DNA from: Marivita sp046592965
Lineage (GTDB): Bacteria > Pseudomonadota > Alphaproteobacteria > Rhodobacterales > Rhodobacteraceae
DNA length: 64,000 bases
Direction: 5' to 3'
Assembly: GCF_046592965.1 (NCBI RefSeq)
Contig: NZ_JBISBV010000003.1
Span: 62,001 to 126,000 of the forward strand
Positions 33,465 to 42,344 of the stretch are shown piece after piece (position 1 is the first letter of the stretch; each line of letters begins with the position of its first letter). Made by a program: the position numbers and the translations under genes. A model generated the notes under the pieces. That model did not search any database and was not told the origin of the DNA. It was given only the letters and a program-made list of their open reading frames with translations.

Positions 33465-34556
33465 TCAATTCGCGCAAGCGCGGATTGCTTCGACATCAGG
33501 GCCGTTCGGCGTTCTGCCCAGATTGAACGGGGCAGATGCGTCACGCCATTTGGCGTAATCGGCAAGGTACTCAAGCTGGCTCAGGTACACCTTGGCGGAA
33601 TCCGGGTTTTCGCACGCGGTCTGCTCGATCACCTCGTTTGCCATCTCCTGAATCTTGGCAAGGGTTTCGTCGTCATAGCGCGTGATCTCGATACCTGCGT
33701 CCTTGAACTGCTGGTAGGCTTCGGTCGCTCGCTTCTCGGTGAAGGAAAGCGACCAGATCAGGTTGGCCTGCGCCGCGATCTTGAGGTCTTCCTGTGTTTC
33801 CGGCGACAGAGCATCCCACGATGCCTGGTTGATCATCACACCGAAGACGGACGCGGACTGGTGCCAACCGGGGGTTGCCCAATGGGTCGTGACCTGCTGG
33901 AAGCCGCCCGAGAAGTCGACGTTCGGGGTCGAGAATTCGGCACCGTCAATCACGCCACGCTCAAGCGACTGGTAAATCTCGCCACCGGCCATGGAGACCT
34001 GGCTGCCACCCAGCTTTTCAAGCAAGCGGCCCTGCTCCAGACCCGACAGGCGCAGGCGTTTGCCTTGCAGGTCGTCCAGCGTGACGATGGCCTCATTGGT
34101 GCGGAAGCCGGATTCGTTGTTGGTCACGCCGTAGGGCAGGTAGACCATGCCGAACTTGCCGTAGATCTCGTTATACAGATCCGCGCCGCCCCACTGCTCG
34201 ATCCAGTTGACGTAGTCGATCGCGTTGAACAGGCTGGCCGTAGTGGCCAGAGGCGAGAAGGCAGAATTGCGACCGGCCCAGTAGCCCGGCCAGTCTGCAC
34301 CGGCCTGAATGGTGCCGGATTCAACCGCGCCGAACACTTCGCCCGCCGGCACAAGCGCGCCGCCTTCGAAGAATTCGATGGTCAGCGCATCGCCGGTCAG
34401 CTTGTTGGCAAGGTCCACGAAATGCTTGTCGATCTCGATCAGCTCAAGCGATGTGGGCCATGTGGTTGTCATGGTCCAGTTTTCTTGTGCGGCGGATTGC
34501 GTGGCAATCCCCGTGGCCAGTGCAATACCAGCCATTACAGTTTTCTTAAGTGTCAT
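33465..34556 (-). CDS. dctP: TRAP transporter solute-binding protein (DctP family)
   Basis: A 363-aa periplasmic DctP-family protein with a signal peptide (about 1-23) and the start WTMTTTWPTSL of TakP-like members. The conserved carboxylate-binding arginine lies in GKRLRLSGLEQG (near residue 167), with EFSTPNVDF after it. The ligand is probably a carboxylate or keto acid, but cannot be named. It is the third gene in the order dctQ-dctM-dctP. Proximity to the polyol operon is convergent and need not mean shared substrate. Confidence 0.88.
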   Translation of the reverse strand: MTLKKTVMAGIALATGIATQSAAQENWTMTTTWPTSLELIEIDKHFVDLANKLTGDALTIEFFEGGALVPAGEVFGAVESGTIQAGADWPGYWAGRNSAFSPLATTASLFNAIDYVNWIEQWGGADLYNEIYGKFGMVYLPYGVTNNESGFRTNEAIVTLDDLQGKRLRLSGLEQGRLLEKLGGSQVSMAGGEIYQSLERGVIDGAEFSTPNVDFSGGFQQVTTHWATPGWHQSASVFGVMINQASWDALSPETQEDLKIAAQANLIWSLSFTEKRATEAYQQFKDAGIEITRYDDETLAKIQEMANEVIEQTACENPDSAKVYLSQLEYLADYAKWRDASAPFNLGRTPNGPDVEAIRACAN

Positions 34557-34571
34557 TTAGACCTCCTCTGT

Positions 34572-35894
34572 TTATTTGGAATAGAGCGTTTCGGGCAGCC
34601 AGGTGACCAGCTGCGGGAACAGGGCGATGGCGACGCACATCATCAGGATCAAGCCGATGAACGGCAGCACACCGACGATGATATGCGATGTCTTGACCGA
34701 TTTGGGCGCAATGGCGCGCAGGTAGAACAAGGCATATCCGAAAGGTGGCGTCAGGAACGACGTCTGCAACACGACCGACATCAGCACGACGAACCACAGC
34801 AGGCTGACGTCCATCTCCTGAATGATCGGCAGGAAGATCGGGAACGACAGCAGGACGATGCCGGTCCAGTCGAGGAACGCGCCAAGAATGAAGACGATGA
34901 ACATCATCATCGCGATCAGCAGCCACGGCGCCATGTCGAGCCCGCGGATGATTTCCTGCGTTGCGCGCAGACCGCCGGTGATGTTGAACACGCCGGTAAA
35001 GGCAGTGGCTCCGATCACGATGAACAGGATCATTGCCGAGGTTCGGCCCGTCTCGAGCATCGCGCCGTAAAAGCTCGACCAGTGAAACTTGCGGCGCATG
35101 ATCACGATGACCAGCGCAAGGGCGGCGCCGATGGCCGAGGCTTCGGTTGCGGTGGCGATCCCGGCCAGCAATGAGCCGAGGATACCGAGGATCAGCACCA
35201 GCGGCGGCACCGCCTCGATCGCCAGCATCCGCAAGAGGGCGGGCTTGCTGATCTTCTCGTCGGGTTCGACCGCCGGAGCCATGTCGGGGCGCACGATGGA
35301 GACGATGTAAACCCAGACGGCATAAAGCAGGCCCAGCACCACGCCGGGGATCATTGCACCGGCAAACAGCTCACCCACCGAGAGCGGCGAATAGCTCGCC
35401 ATCAGGATCAGCATGATCGACGGTGGAATGAGGATGCCAAGACAGCCCGAGGCCGCGATCACGCCCGTGGTCAGCGTCGGGCTGTAGCCATATTGCAGCA
35501 TCGGGCGCAGCGCCATCACACCCATGACGGTGATCGACGCGCCGATGATGCCGGTTGTTGCAGCCAGCAGGATCGAGATGAACACGACAGCGAGGGCAAG
35601 ACCGCCGCGCACGTTCGACATCAAAAGACGCAACGATTCGAACATCTTGTCGGTCACGCCAGAGTCGGACAGGAACCGCGCCATCAAGATGAAGAGCGGA
35701 ATCGCGATCAGCGTGAAATTGTCGAGCACATCGCCGAAGATGCGGTTGATGACGATGCCCAGCACCATCGGCTTGCCCGCAATCAACGCGCCGAGCACGG
35801 CCGTGCCACCCAGCACAAAGGCCAGCGGATGACCCATGAACAGGCCGAGAAGCAACAGGCCGAACATGGCCAATGCGATAAGTTCAGGCGTCAC
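34572..35894 (-). CDS. dctM: TRAP transporter large permease (DctM)
   Basis: A 440-aa membrane protein with about 11-12 hydrophobic helices, the ion-coupled translocation subunit. GHPLAFVLGG near the N-terminus, ASGCLGILIPPSIMLI near residue 150 and GAFLDWTGIVLLSFPIFLP late in the protein are DctM marks. Its start overlaps the dctQ end by 11 bp. Confidence 0.93.
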   Translation of the reverse strand: MTPELIALAMFGLLLLGLFMGHPLAFVLGGTAVLGALIAGKPMVLGIVINRIFGDVLDNFTLIAIPLFILMARFLSDSGVTDKMFESLRLLMSNVRGGLALAVVFISILLAATTGIIGASITVMGVMALRPMLQYGYSPTLTTGVIAASGCLGILIPPSIMLILMASYSPLSVGELFAGAMIPGVVLGLLYAVWVYIVSIVRPDMAPAVEPDEKISKPALLRMLAIEAVPPLVLILGILGSLLAGIATATEASAIGAALALVIVIMRRKFHWSSFYGAMLETGRTSAMILFIVIGATAFTGVFNITGGLRATQEIIRGLDMAPWLLIAMMMFIVFILGAFLDWTGIVLLSFPIFLPIIQEMDVSLLWFVVLMSVVLQTSFLTPPFGYALFYLRAIAPKSVKTSHIIVGVLPFIGLILMMCVAIALFPQLVTWLPETLYSK

Positions 35895-36384
35895 TTGGAA
35901 TCTCCTGACGGTTCAGAACGAGTTTCAGGAATTCCGAAATGCCCTGCAAAAGCAGCAATCCGGCAGCGACAGCCATCGCCATCTTGAGCGGATAGACCGG
36001 CAGCTGCACAGAGCCGTAGGTCGTTTCCCCCTGTGCGTAGGAGCGCATCGCGAATTCGTATGAACGGGTCATGAAGACCCAGGCAAAGGGGAAGAAAAAG
36101 ATGATGTATCCCGCCGCTTCGACCCAGCGCCGTATCATCGGGCCCAGCGTTTCGGTCACCAGATCGACCCGCACATGCGCCTGGTGGCGCAGCGCATAGC
36201 CGCCCAGCATGACGAAGTAGAAGCCGTATAGCTGCTTGGTGACATCGAAGGCCCAACGGGTCGGATCGTTGAGCACGTAGCGCATGAAAACGTCATAGAT
36301 GATGATCGCCGCGAAGACGACCGCCACAACCGAAACTATCCTGCCGACGACCTCGTTCAGACCGTCGATGAAGCGAAAAATCAT
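35884..36384 (-). CDS. dctQ: TRAP transporter small permease (DctQ)
   Basis: A 166-aa protein with four hydrophobic helices and the DctQ-type WAFDVTKQLYGFYFVMLGGYAL segment near residue 45. It joins DctM in the membrane. First gene of the TRAP operon; the promoter must lie in the following 389-bp region. Confidence 0.9.
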   Translation of the reverse strand: MIFRFIDGLNEVVGRIVSVVAVVFAAIIIYDVFMRYVLNDPTRWAFDVTKQLYGFYFVMLGGYALRHQAHVRVDLVTETLGPMIRRWVEAAGYIIFFFPFAWVFMTRSYEFAMRSYAQGETTYGSVQLPVYPLKMAMAVAAGLLLLQGISEFLKLVLNRQEIPSDA

Positions 36385-36773
36385 AGTGCTATCCCCATTG
36401 CAGGTGCGACCATATTGCCGAATGTGAGAGACACAAGAGGAAAGTTATTTATCTTTTTCCGTCATAATATTACTTGCCCAAGATGTACCTTTACGCCAGA
36501 TCGAAGGATCTTTTCCGGTTCTCGCCGCCCCGATTTGCACCGGTCCAGACGCGCCGGCCCGGTCGCGCAGGGCGCCTTGCCGATCTGTTGACCGCGCAAT
36601 CCGCCCATCCGCTTGACGCGGACGTCCGGGTCACTCTGCTTGAAGTTGAACCTTTGCCTCGCGTCACGTACGTGCGGTACTTGCAAAGCAGATGAAGTTG
36701 AACAAATATGGGCCCGGTTTCATTTTCCGCCGCCAAGAGCGGGGACAAGACCACCCATCAGAGGAGGATTAAT
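36385..36773. other. dctQ-oppA divergent region, no gene seen
   Basis: A 389-bp stretch holding the promoters of two transport operons. Short open frames on both strands (such as 36474-36695) lack ribosome sites and recognisable proteins. Notable are an AT-rich patch at 36441-36474 and a perfect CACGTACGTG palindrome at 36665-36674, about 100 bp before oppA. Confidence 0.55.
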
Positions 36774-38390
36774 ATGCAACGCCGGACCATTCTTTCCATG
36801 ACGACCGCGGCCGTGCTGGCCCTTGGCCTGTCACCCGCCAATGCCGCCACCGTGGCCGAAGGCGACACGCTTGCCGATACACAGACGTTTTCCTATCGCC
36901 TGCTAGACCAATTCCCGACACTCGACCCGCAGTTGAACGAAGAAACCGCCGGCAGCCACGTTCTGCGTCAGATCATGGAAGGTCTGATGATTCAGGAGGC
37001 TAATGGCGATCTGCGCCCCGGTGTCGCCACCGGATTCGAGGCCAGCGAAGGCAACACGGTTTACACGTTCACGTTGCGCGACGATGCAAAATGGTCGAAC
37101 GGCGATCCGGTCGTGGCACAGGATTTCGTCAACGCCTGGCGGCGCGCTGCCGATCCGGCCACCGCATCGCCCTATGCGTGGTATGTCGAACTGACGCAGA
37201 TGAAGAACGCCAAGGAAATCGTTGCCGGTGAGATGGAGCCGAGCGAACTGGGTGTCGAGGCGGTGGACGATCACACGCTCAAGGTCACTCTGAACCAGCC
37301 GGTTCCGTATTTCCCCGCGATGACATCCTATGCCACGCTGATGCCGATCCACATGCCCACGGTCGAGAAGTATGGCAGTGACTGGACGTCGCCCGAGAAC
37401 TATGTCGGCAACGGTGCGTACAAGCTGTCCGAACTGGCGCTGAACGAGTATTTCAAGCTGGTCAAGAACCCGGAATACTGGGACGCCGAGAACGTGATCA
37501 TCGACGAAGTGACCGGTCTCATCATCAACGACGTGAACCAGGCGCTGACGCGGTACGAATCGGGCGAATACGACATGCTCGAACCGCTGCCCGCCGGCAC
37601 GTTCCCGCGCCTGAAGGAAGAGCGCCCGGACGAGGCGAAATCGGTGCCGCGCCTGTGTTCCTACTATTACGCGGTGAACCAGCGTGAGGATGCCAAGCCG
37701 GAGCTGAAAGACCCCCGCGTGCGCCGCGCGCTGAGCCTTGCCGTGGATCGCGACATCATCGTCGATCAGATCCTTCAGGGTGGTCAGAAGCCGGGTTACT
37801 ACTTCTCGCACAACGCGACCGCCGGTTTCGAAGCGCCCGACATCGACTATGCGAACTGGACCCAGGCCGAGCGTGACGAGAAGGCCAAGGAACTGATCGA
37901 GGAAGCCGGTGTCGAGAACCTCGATCTCAAGCTGATCTACAACACCGACGAGAATCACAAGAAGATCGCCACCGTTCTCAGCCAGATGTGGAAGCAGAAG
38001 CTGGGCGTCGACGTGACGTTGTCGAACATGGAGTGGTCGACCTATCTCGACGTGCGCCGTGGCGGCAATTTCGATCTTGCGCGCGTTGCGTGGTGTGGCG
38101 ATTACAACGAAGCGTCGACCTTCCTCGACATTCTGACCACCGATCAGGAGCAGAATGACGGCAAGTGGTCGAACGAGGAGTATGACAAGGTGATCGCTGC
38201 GTCCAAGACGTCGGAAAACCCGGCTGCCGAGTACAAGAAGGCAGAGGAAATCCTGTCCGAGGACATGGGCATCATCCCGATCTACCACTACGCCAACACC
38301 TTCCTGCTCAACCCGGCGATCAAGGGGTTCCCGATGGAGAACGTCGAGAACAACTGGTACGTCAAGGATTTCTATCGCGTCGCAGACTGA
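36774..38390 (+). CDS. oppA: Oligopeptide-type ABC binding protein
   Basis: A 538-aa solute-binding protein of family 5 (OppA/MppA-like). A signal peptide (about 1-25) precedes FPTLDPQLNEETAGSHVLRQ, the NGDLRPGVATGFEAS loop and the FTLRDDAKWSNGDPV strand. GAGGAGGA gives a strong ribosome site at 36774, inside a longer open frame. It resembles peptide binders more than dipeptide or nickel binders. The operon is complete (oppABCDF), with a hairpin between this gene and oppB. Confidence 0.88.
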   Translation: MQRRTILSMTTAAVLALGLSPANAATVAEGDTLADTQTFSYRLLDQFPTLDPQLNEETAGSHVLRQIMEGLMIQEANGDLRPGVATGFEASEGNTVYTFTLRDDAKWSNGDPVVAQDFVNAWRRAADPATASPYAWYVELTQMKNAKEIVAGEMEPSELGVEAVDDHTLKVTLNQPVPYFPAMTSYATLMPIHMPTVEKYGSDWTSPENYVGNGAYKLSELALNEYFKLVKNPEYWDAENVIIDEVTGLIINDVNQALTRYESGEYDMLEPLPAGTFPRLKEERPDEAKSVPRLCSYYYAVNQREDAKPELKDPRVRRALSLAVDRDIIVDQILQGGQKPGYYFSHNATAGFEAPDIDYANWTQAERDEKAKELIEEAGVENLDLKLIYNTDENHKKIATVLSQMWKQKLGVDVTLSNMEWSTYLDVRRGGNFDLARVAWCGDYNEASTFLDILTTDQEQNDGKWSNEEYDKVIAASKTSENPAAEYKKAEEILSEDMGIIPIYHYANTFLLNPAIKGFPMENVENNWYVKDFYRVAD

Positions 38391-38406
38391 CGTGTTGACA
38401 TGATCC

Positions 38407-38434
38407 GCGAGGGGGCGATAGGCCGCCCTCTCGC
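38407..38434 (+). terminator. Hairpin between oppA and oppB
   Basis: An 11-bp stem (38407-38417 with 38424-38434, one G-U pair, 6-nt loop) in the 68-bp gap. No U tract follows. Its GGGGGCG and CGCCCTC arms are identical to those of the smoE hairpin, including the G-U position. Confidence 0.6.
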
Positions 38435-38458
38435 ACCCTGGTTTCGGAAGGATCGCAT

Positions 38459-39382
38459 TTGACCGCTTTCATTCTCAAACGGCTGGCCATTGCCGTGCCG
38501 ACGATCCTGCTGCTGATCGTCTTTTCCTTCCTGCTGATGGAGGCCGCACCGGGCAGCCCGTTCGCCACCGAACGCGGCGTGCCGCCTGCGGTTCTGGCGA
38601 ATCTTGAGGCGAAGTACGGCCTCGACAAGCCGCTGTTGCAGCGCATGGCCATCTACATCTGGGATGTCGTGGTTCATTTCGATTTCGGCCCCAGCTTCAA
38701 ATTCAAGGACCGCACGGTCAACGATCTGATCGCGCAGGGCTTTCCGGTCACGCTGACCTATGGCTTCTGGTCTTTCGTCGTCGCGGTTGCCGTTGGCGGC
38801 ACTTTGGGCGTGCTGGCGGCGGTGTTTCACAATTCGTGGCTCGACTACCTTGCCGTCGGCGTCAGCATCGGCGCGCAGGTCTTGCCGAACTTCGTCATGG
38901 CGCCGATCCTCGTTCTGATCTTCACGCTCTGGCTGGGCTGGCTGCCGGGCGGAGGCTGGCGCGGCGGGCAGATCGAGTATCTGATCCTGCCGGTGATCGC
39001 GCTCTCGACCTCCTATATGGCCAGCATCGCGCGGATCACGCGTTCGTCCATGCTCGAAGTGCTCAATGCCGGGTTCATCCGCACCGCGCGGGCCAAGGGG
39101 CTGCCGATGCGCCGTGTGATCCTGCGCCACGCGCTCAAGCCCGCGATGCTTCCGGTGATCTCCTATCTGGGGCCGGCCTTCGTCGGCATGATCACCGGCT
39201 CGGTCCTGATCGATGTGTTCTTCTCCACCGGCGGGATCGGGCAGTTCTTCGTCAACTCGGCGTTGGCGCGCGATTACTCGGTGATCATGGGGATCACCAT
39301 CCTGATCGGGACGCTGACGGTTCTGTTCAACCTTGTGGTCGATGTGATTTATGCATGGATCGACCCGAAAATCCGGTACTGA
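38459..39382 (+). CDS. oppB: Oligopeptide ABC permease OppB
   Basis: A 307-aa permease of the OppB/DppB type with six helices (TAFILKRLAIAVPTILLLIV at the start). The EAA-like loop FIRTARAKGLPMRRVILRHALKPAM lies near residue 205. The start is TTG at 38459 with GGAAGGA in front; no ATG would keep the first helix. It is downstream of the oppA hairpin. Confidence 0.92.
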   Translation: MTAFILKRLAIAVPTILLLIVFSFLLMEAAPGSPFATERGVPPAVLANLEAKYGLDKPLLQRMAIYIWDVVVHFDFGPSFKFKDRTVNDLIAQGFPVTLTYGFWSFVVAVAVGGTLGVLAAVFHNSWLDYLAVGVSIGAQVLPNFVMAPILVLIFTLWLGWLPGGGWRGGQIEYLILPVIALSTSYMASIARITRSSMLEVLNAGFIRTARAKGLPMRRVILRHALKPAMLPVISYLGPAFVGMITGSVLIDVFFSTGGIGQFFVNSALARDYSVIMGITILIGTLTVLFNLVVDVIYAWIDPKIRY

Positions 39383-39392
39383 GGGGATGGCG

Positions 39393-40319
39393 ATGCTTGC
39401 AGGACGCCCGGCAGTCGAAGCCGCCGAACAGGCCAGCCACATGGAGCCGGTCAAGGGCCGGTCGCTCTGGCAGGATGCGCGGGTGCGGTTCTTCCACAAC
39501 AAGGCCGCCGTGGCGAGCATGGTGGTGCTTGTGCTCGTGGGGCTGTTCGCTGCCTTTGGCCAGTTCGCGACCCCCTGGAGCAACGAGGAAATCGACTGGG
39601 CCATGCTGGGCTCGATCCCCGATGTGGGTGGTCCGTCCTGGGAGAACCGGCACTATTTCGGCGTCGATGAATCGGGCCGCGATCTTTACGCGCGGGTGGT
39701 GCAGGGCACGCGGATCTCGCTCATGGTGGGCATTGTCGGCGCGCTGATCTCGGTTGTCGTGGGCACCGCTTGGGGCGCAGTTGCAGGTTATGTCGGCGGG
39801 CGCACCGATACGGTGATGATGCGGATCGTCGATCTGATGATGTCGATCCCCTACATGTTCGTTCTGATCCTTCTGCTCGTGGTGTTCGAGCGCTCCATCG
39901 TGATGCTGTTCATCGGCATCGGCCTGATCTCGTGGCTCGACATGGCGCGGATCGTGCGCGGGCAGACGCTCAGCATCAAGAACAAGGAATTCGTCGAGGC
40001 CGCCATCGCCACCGGAGTGAGCACGCCGCGCATCATCGCGCGTCATATCGTGCCGAACCTTTTGGGGGTGGTGATCGTCTATGCGACGCTGCTGGTGCCG
40101 CAGATGATCATCTTTGAATCCTTCATCAGCTTCCTTGGCCTTGGCGTGCAGGAACCCAGCACCAGCTGGGGCGCGCTGATCAACATGGGCGCGGACAACA
40201 TGCGCAACCAGACACCTTGGATGCTTGGCTTCCCGCTGGCCTTCTTCGTCGTATCGCTGTTTGCATTTTTCTTCATTGGAGACGGGTTGCGCGACGCGCT
40301 CGATCCGAAGGATCGGTAA
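39393..40319 (+). CDS. oppC: Oligopeptide ABC permease OppC
   Basis: A 308-aa OppC/DppC-type permease: cytoplasmic N-terminal tail of about 40 residues, first helix AAVASMVVLVLVGLFAAF, then five more. The EAA loop FVEAAIATGVSTPRIIARHIVPN falls near residue 205. Two ATGs are close together (39387 and 39393); the second is spaced six bases from GAGGGG, which overlaps the oppB stop, and is preferred. Confidence 0.9.
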   Translation: MLAGRPAVEAAEQASHMEPVKGRSLWQDARVRFFHNKAAVASMVVLVLVGLFAAFGQFATPWSNEEIDWAMLGSIPDVGGPSWENRHYFGVDESGRDLYARVVQGTRISLMVGIVGALISVVVGTAWGAVAGYVGGRTDTVMMRIVDLMMSIPYMFVLILLLVVFERSIVMLFIGIGLISWLDMARIVRGQTLSIKNKEFVEAAIATGVSTPRIIARHIVPNLLGVVIVYATLLVPQMIIFESFISFLGLGVQEPSTSWGALINMGADNMRNQTPWMLGFPLAFFVVSLFAFFFIGDGLRDALDPKDR

Positions 40320-40323
40320 ATTT

Positions 40324-41289
40324 ATGGCTTTGCTGGAAGTAGAAAACCTCGCGGTGTCGTTCCGCACCGCGGATGGTATCGTCAATGCGGTCAACGGGTT
40401 GTCGATGTCGATCGAAGCGGGCGAGACGCTGGCCATCGTCGGAGAATCCGGATCGGGCAAAAGCCAGACCGCCTTTGCCGTGATGGGCCTTCTGGCGCGC
40501 AACGGGACGGCCACCGGGTCGGTGCGCCTTGACGGAACCGAACTTCTGGGACTGTCGCAATCGGCGCTGAACAAGGTGCGCGCCGAGCAGGTGGCGATGA
40601 TCTTTCAGGACCCGATGACCTCGCTCAACCCCTACCTGCGGGTGGGCGATCAGATGGCCGAAGTGCTGACATTGCACAAAGGGCTCAGCAAGCGTGCCGC
40701 TCTCAAGGAGTGTGTCGCGATGCTGGAAGCGGTGCGCATTCCCGATGCCGCAGGGCGGCTGAGCATGTATCCGCACGAATTCTCTGGCGGGATGCGGCAG
40801 CGCATCATGATTGCCATGGCCTTGCTGTGCCGCCCGCGTCTGCTGATCGCGGATGAACCGACAACCGCGCTGGACGTGACCGTGCAGGCGCAGATTATGG
40901 AATTGCTGGCCGAGGTGCGCCGCGAATTCGGCACCGCGATGATCCTGATCACACACGACCTTGGCATCGTCGCCGATACCTGCGCGCGCACCGTGGTGAT
41001 GTATGGCGGTCGGGTGATGGAGCAGGGGGCAACGACGGATCTGTTCGCCAACCCGAGCCATCCCTACACGCTGGGTCTGCTCAAGGCGGTGCCGCGGCTT
41101 GACGTCGATCAGGACGAATTGGAAACGATCCCCGGCGATCCGCCGGATATGTCGCGCCTGCCCAAGGGGTGCCCGTTCACGCCGCGCTGCGCATTCCGGC
41201 TGGACCAGTGCGGCGACGTGCAGCCCGACCTGCTGCCCTACCGCGATGTTCTGCGCGCCTGTCACGCTGACCCTGAGGTGGTGAAATGA
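40324..41289 (+). CDS. oppD: Oligopeptide ABC ATPase OppD
   Basis: A 321-aa ATPase: Walker A GESGSGKSQ (near residue 40), signature FSGGMRQRIMIAMAL, Walker B LLIADEPTTALDVT, switch His in LITHDLGIV. The C-terminal oligopeptide/dipeptide extension carries a CPFTPRCAF...C...C cysteine set, which in relatives binds an iron-sulfur cluster. Overlaps oppF by 4 bp. Confidence 0.92.
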   Translation: MALLEVENLAVSFRTADGIVNAVNGLSMSIEAGETLAIVGESGSGKSQTAFAVMGLLARNGTATGSVRLDGTELLGLSQSALNKVRAEQVAMIFQDPMTSLNPYLRVGDQMAEVLTLHKGLSKRAALKECVAMLEAVRIPDAAGRLSMYPHEFSGGMRQRIMIAMALLCRPRLLIADEPTTALDVTVQAQIMELLAEVRREFGTAMILITHDLGIVADTCARTVVMYGGRVMEQGATTDLFANPSHPYTLGLLKAVPRLDVDQDELETIPGDPPDMSRLPKGCPFTPRCAFRLDQCGDVQPDLLPYRDVLRACHADPEVVK

Positions 41290-42287
41290 CCCTGCTGAAA
41301 GTCCGCGATCTGGACGTGACCTTCGACGTGACCCCGCGCGGGGCGTGGCCCTGGACAAAACCCGGCAAGCTGCAAGCGGTCAACGGGATGAATTTCGACC
41401 TGTCCGAAGGTCAGACGCTGGGCGTCGTCGGCGAATCCGGGTCGGGCAAATCCACATTGGCGCGCGCCATCGTCGGCACCGTGCAGGCAACCGGCGGCGA
41501 GATTCTGTGGAACGGGACCGACCTGCGCACGATGTCGGCACGCGACCGGCGCGCGCACCGGCGCGAGGTGCAGATGATCTTTCAGGATCCCCTCGCCGCG
41601 CTCAATCCGCGCATGACAGTCGGCGAGATCATCGCCGAGCCGCTGACGACGCACCAGCCCGACGTCTCCAAAAAGAAGGCCCGCGAAAAGGCCGGCGAGA
41701 TGATGGAGCGGGTGGGGCTCCTGCCCAACCTTCTCAACCGCTATCCGCATGAATTTTCCGGTGGCCAGTGTCAGCGCATCGGCATCGCCCGCGCGCTGAT
41801 CCTCAATCCCAAACTGGTGATCTGCGACGAGCCGGTCAGCGCGCTCGACGTGTCCGTGCAGGCGCAGGTGGTCAACCTGCTCAAGCGGTTGCAGCGCGAA
41901 ATGGGGCTGTCGATGATTTTCATCGCGCATGACCTGAGCGTGGTGAAACATATCAGCGACCGCACATTGGTGATGTATCTGGGCCGTCAGATGGAACAGG
42001 CCGATGCCCGCGAACTGGTGCGTGGTCCGCGCCATCCCTATACGCAGGCGCTGATTTCCTCGGTGCCGATCCCCGATCCGGTCCGCGAAGCGGCGCGTCA
42101 GCGTCCGGTGCTCGAAGGCGAGTTGCCCTCACCGCTCGATCCGCCGTCAGGATGCGTTTTCCGCACCCGCTGCCCCAAGGCCCAACCCGATTGCGCCGTA
42201 AACCGTCCGCCGTTGGAAGAGGCAGAGCCCGGCCATCTGGTGGCATGCCCGTATCAGGAAGTGATGTCACCCCTCGTGACCGCCTGA
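41286..42287 (+). CDS. oppF: Oligopeptide ABC ATPase OppF
   Basis: A 333-aa ATPase partner of OppD: Walker A GESGSGKST, signature FSGGQCQRIGIARAL (a Cys replaces the common second Gln-Arg spacing residue), Walker B LVICDEPVSALDVS, switch His in FIAHDLSVV. A cysteine-containing C-terminal extension (CVFRTRCPKAQPDC) is present. Last gene of the operon; a short inverted repeat overlaps its stop codon (42284-42297). Confidence 0.92.
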   Translation: MTLLKVRDLDVTFDVTPRGAWPWTKPGKLQAVNGMNFDLSEGQTLGVVGESGSGKSTLARAIVGTVQATGGEILWNGTDLRTMSARDRRAHRREVQMIFQDPLAALNPRMTVGEIIAEPLTTHQPDVSKKKAREKAGEMMERVGLLPNLLNRYPHEFSGGQCQRIGIARALILNPKLVICDEPVSALDVSVQAQVVNLLKRLQREMGLSMIFIAHDLSVVKHISDRTLVMYLGRQMEQADARELVRGPRHPYTQALISSVPIPDPVREAARQRPVLEGELPSPLDPPSGCVFRTRCPKAQPDCAVNRPPLEEAEPGHLVACPYQEVMSPLVTA

Positions 42288-42344
42288 CGGGCGTCAGAGA
42301 TCAAGACTGCACCACCAAAGCGCAGAATGGATCGGCGGCGCAGT

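Noticed and set aside
36474..36695. Possible 73-aa protein before oppA
   Set aside because: Starts with TTG, has no ribosome site, no recognisable features and overlaps open frames on the other strand; treated as non-coding promoter DNA.
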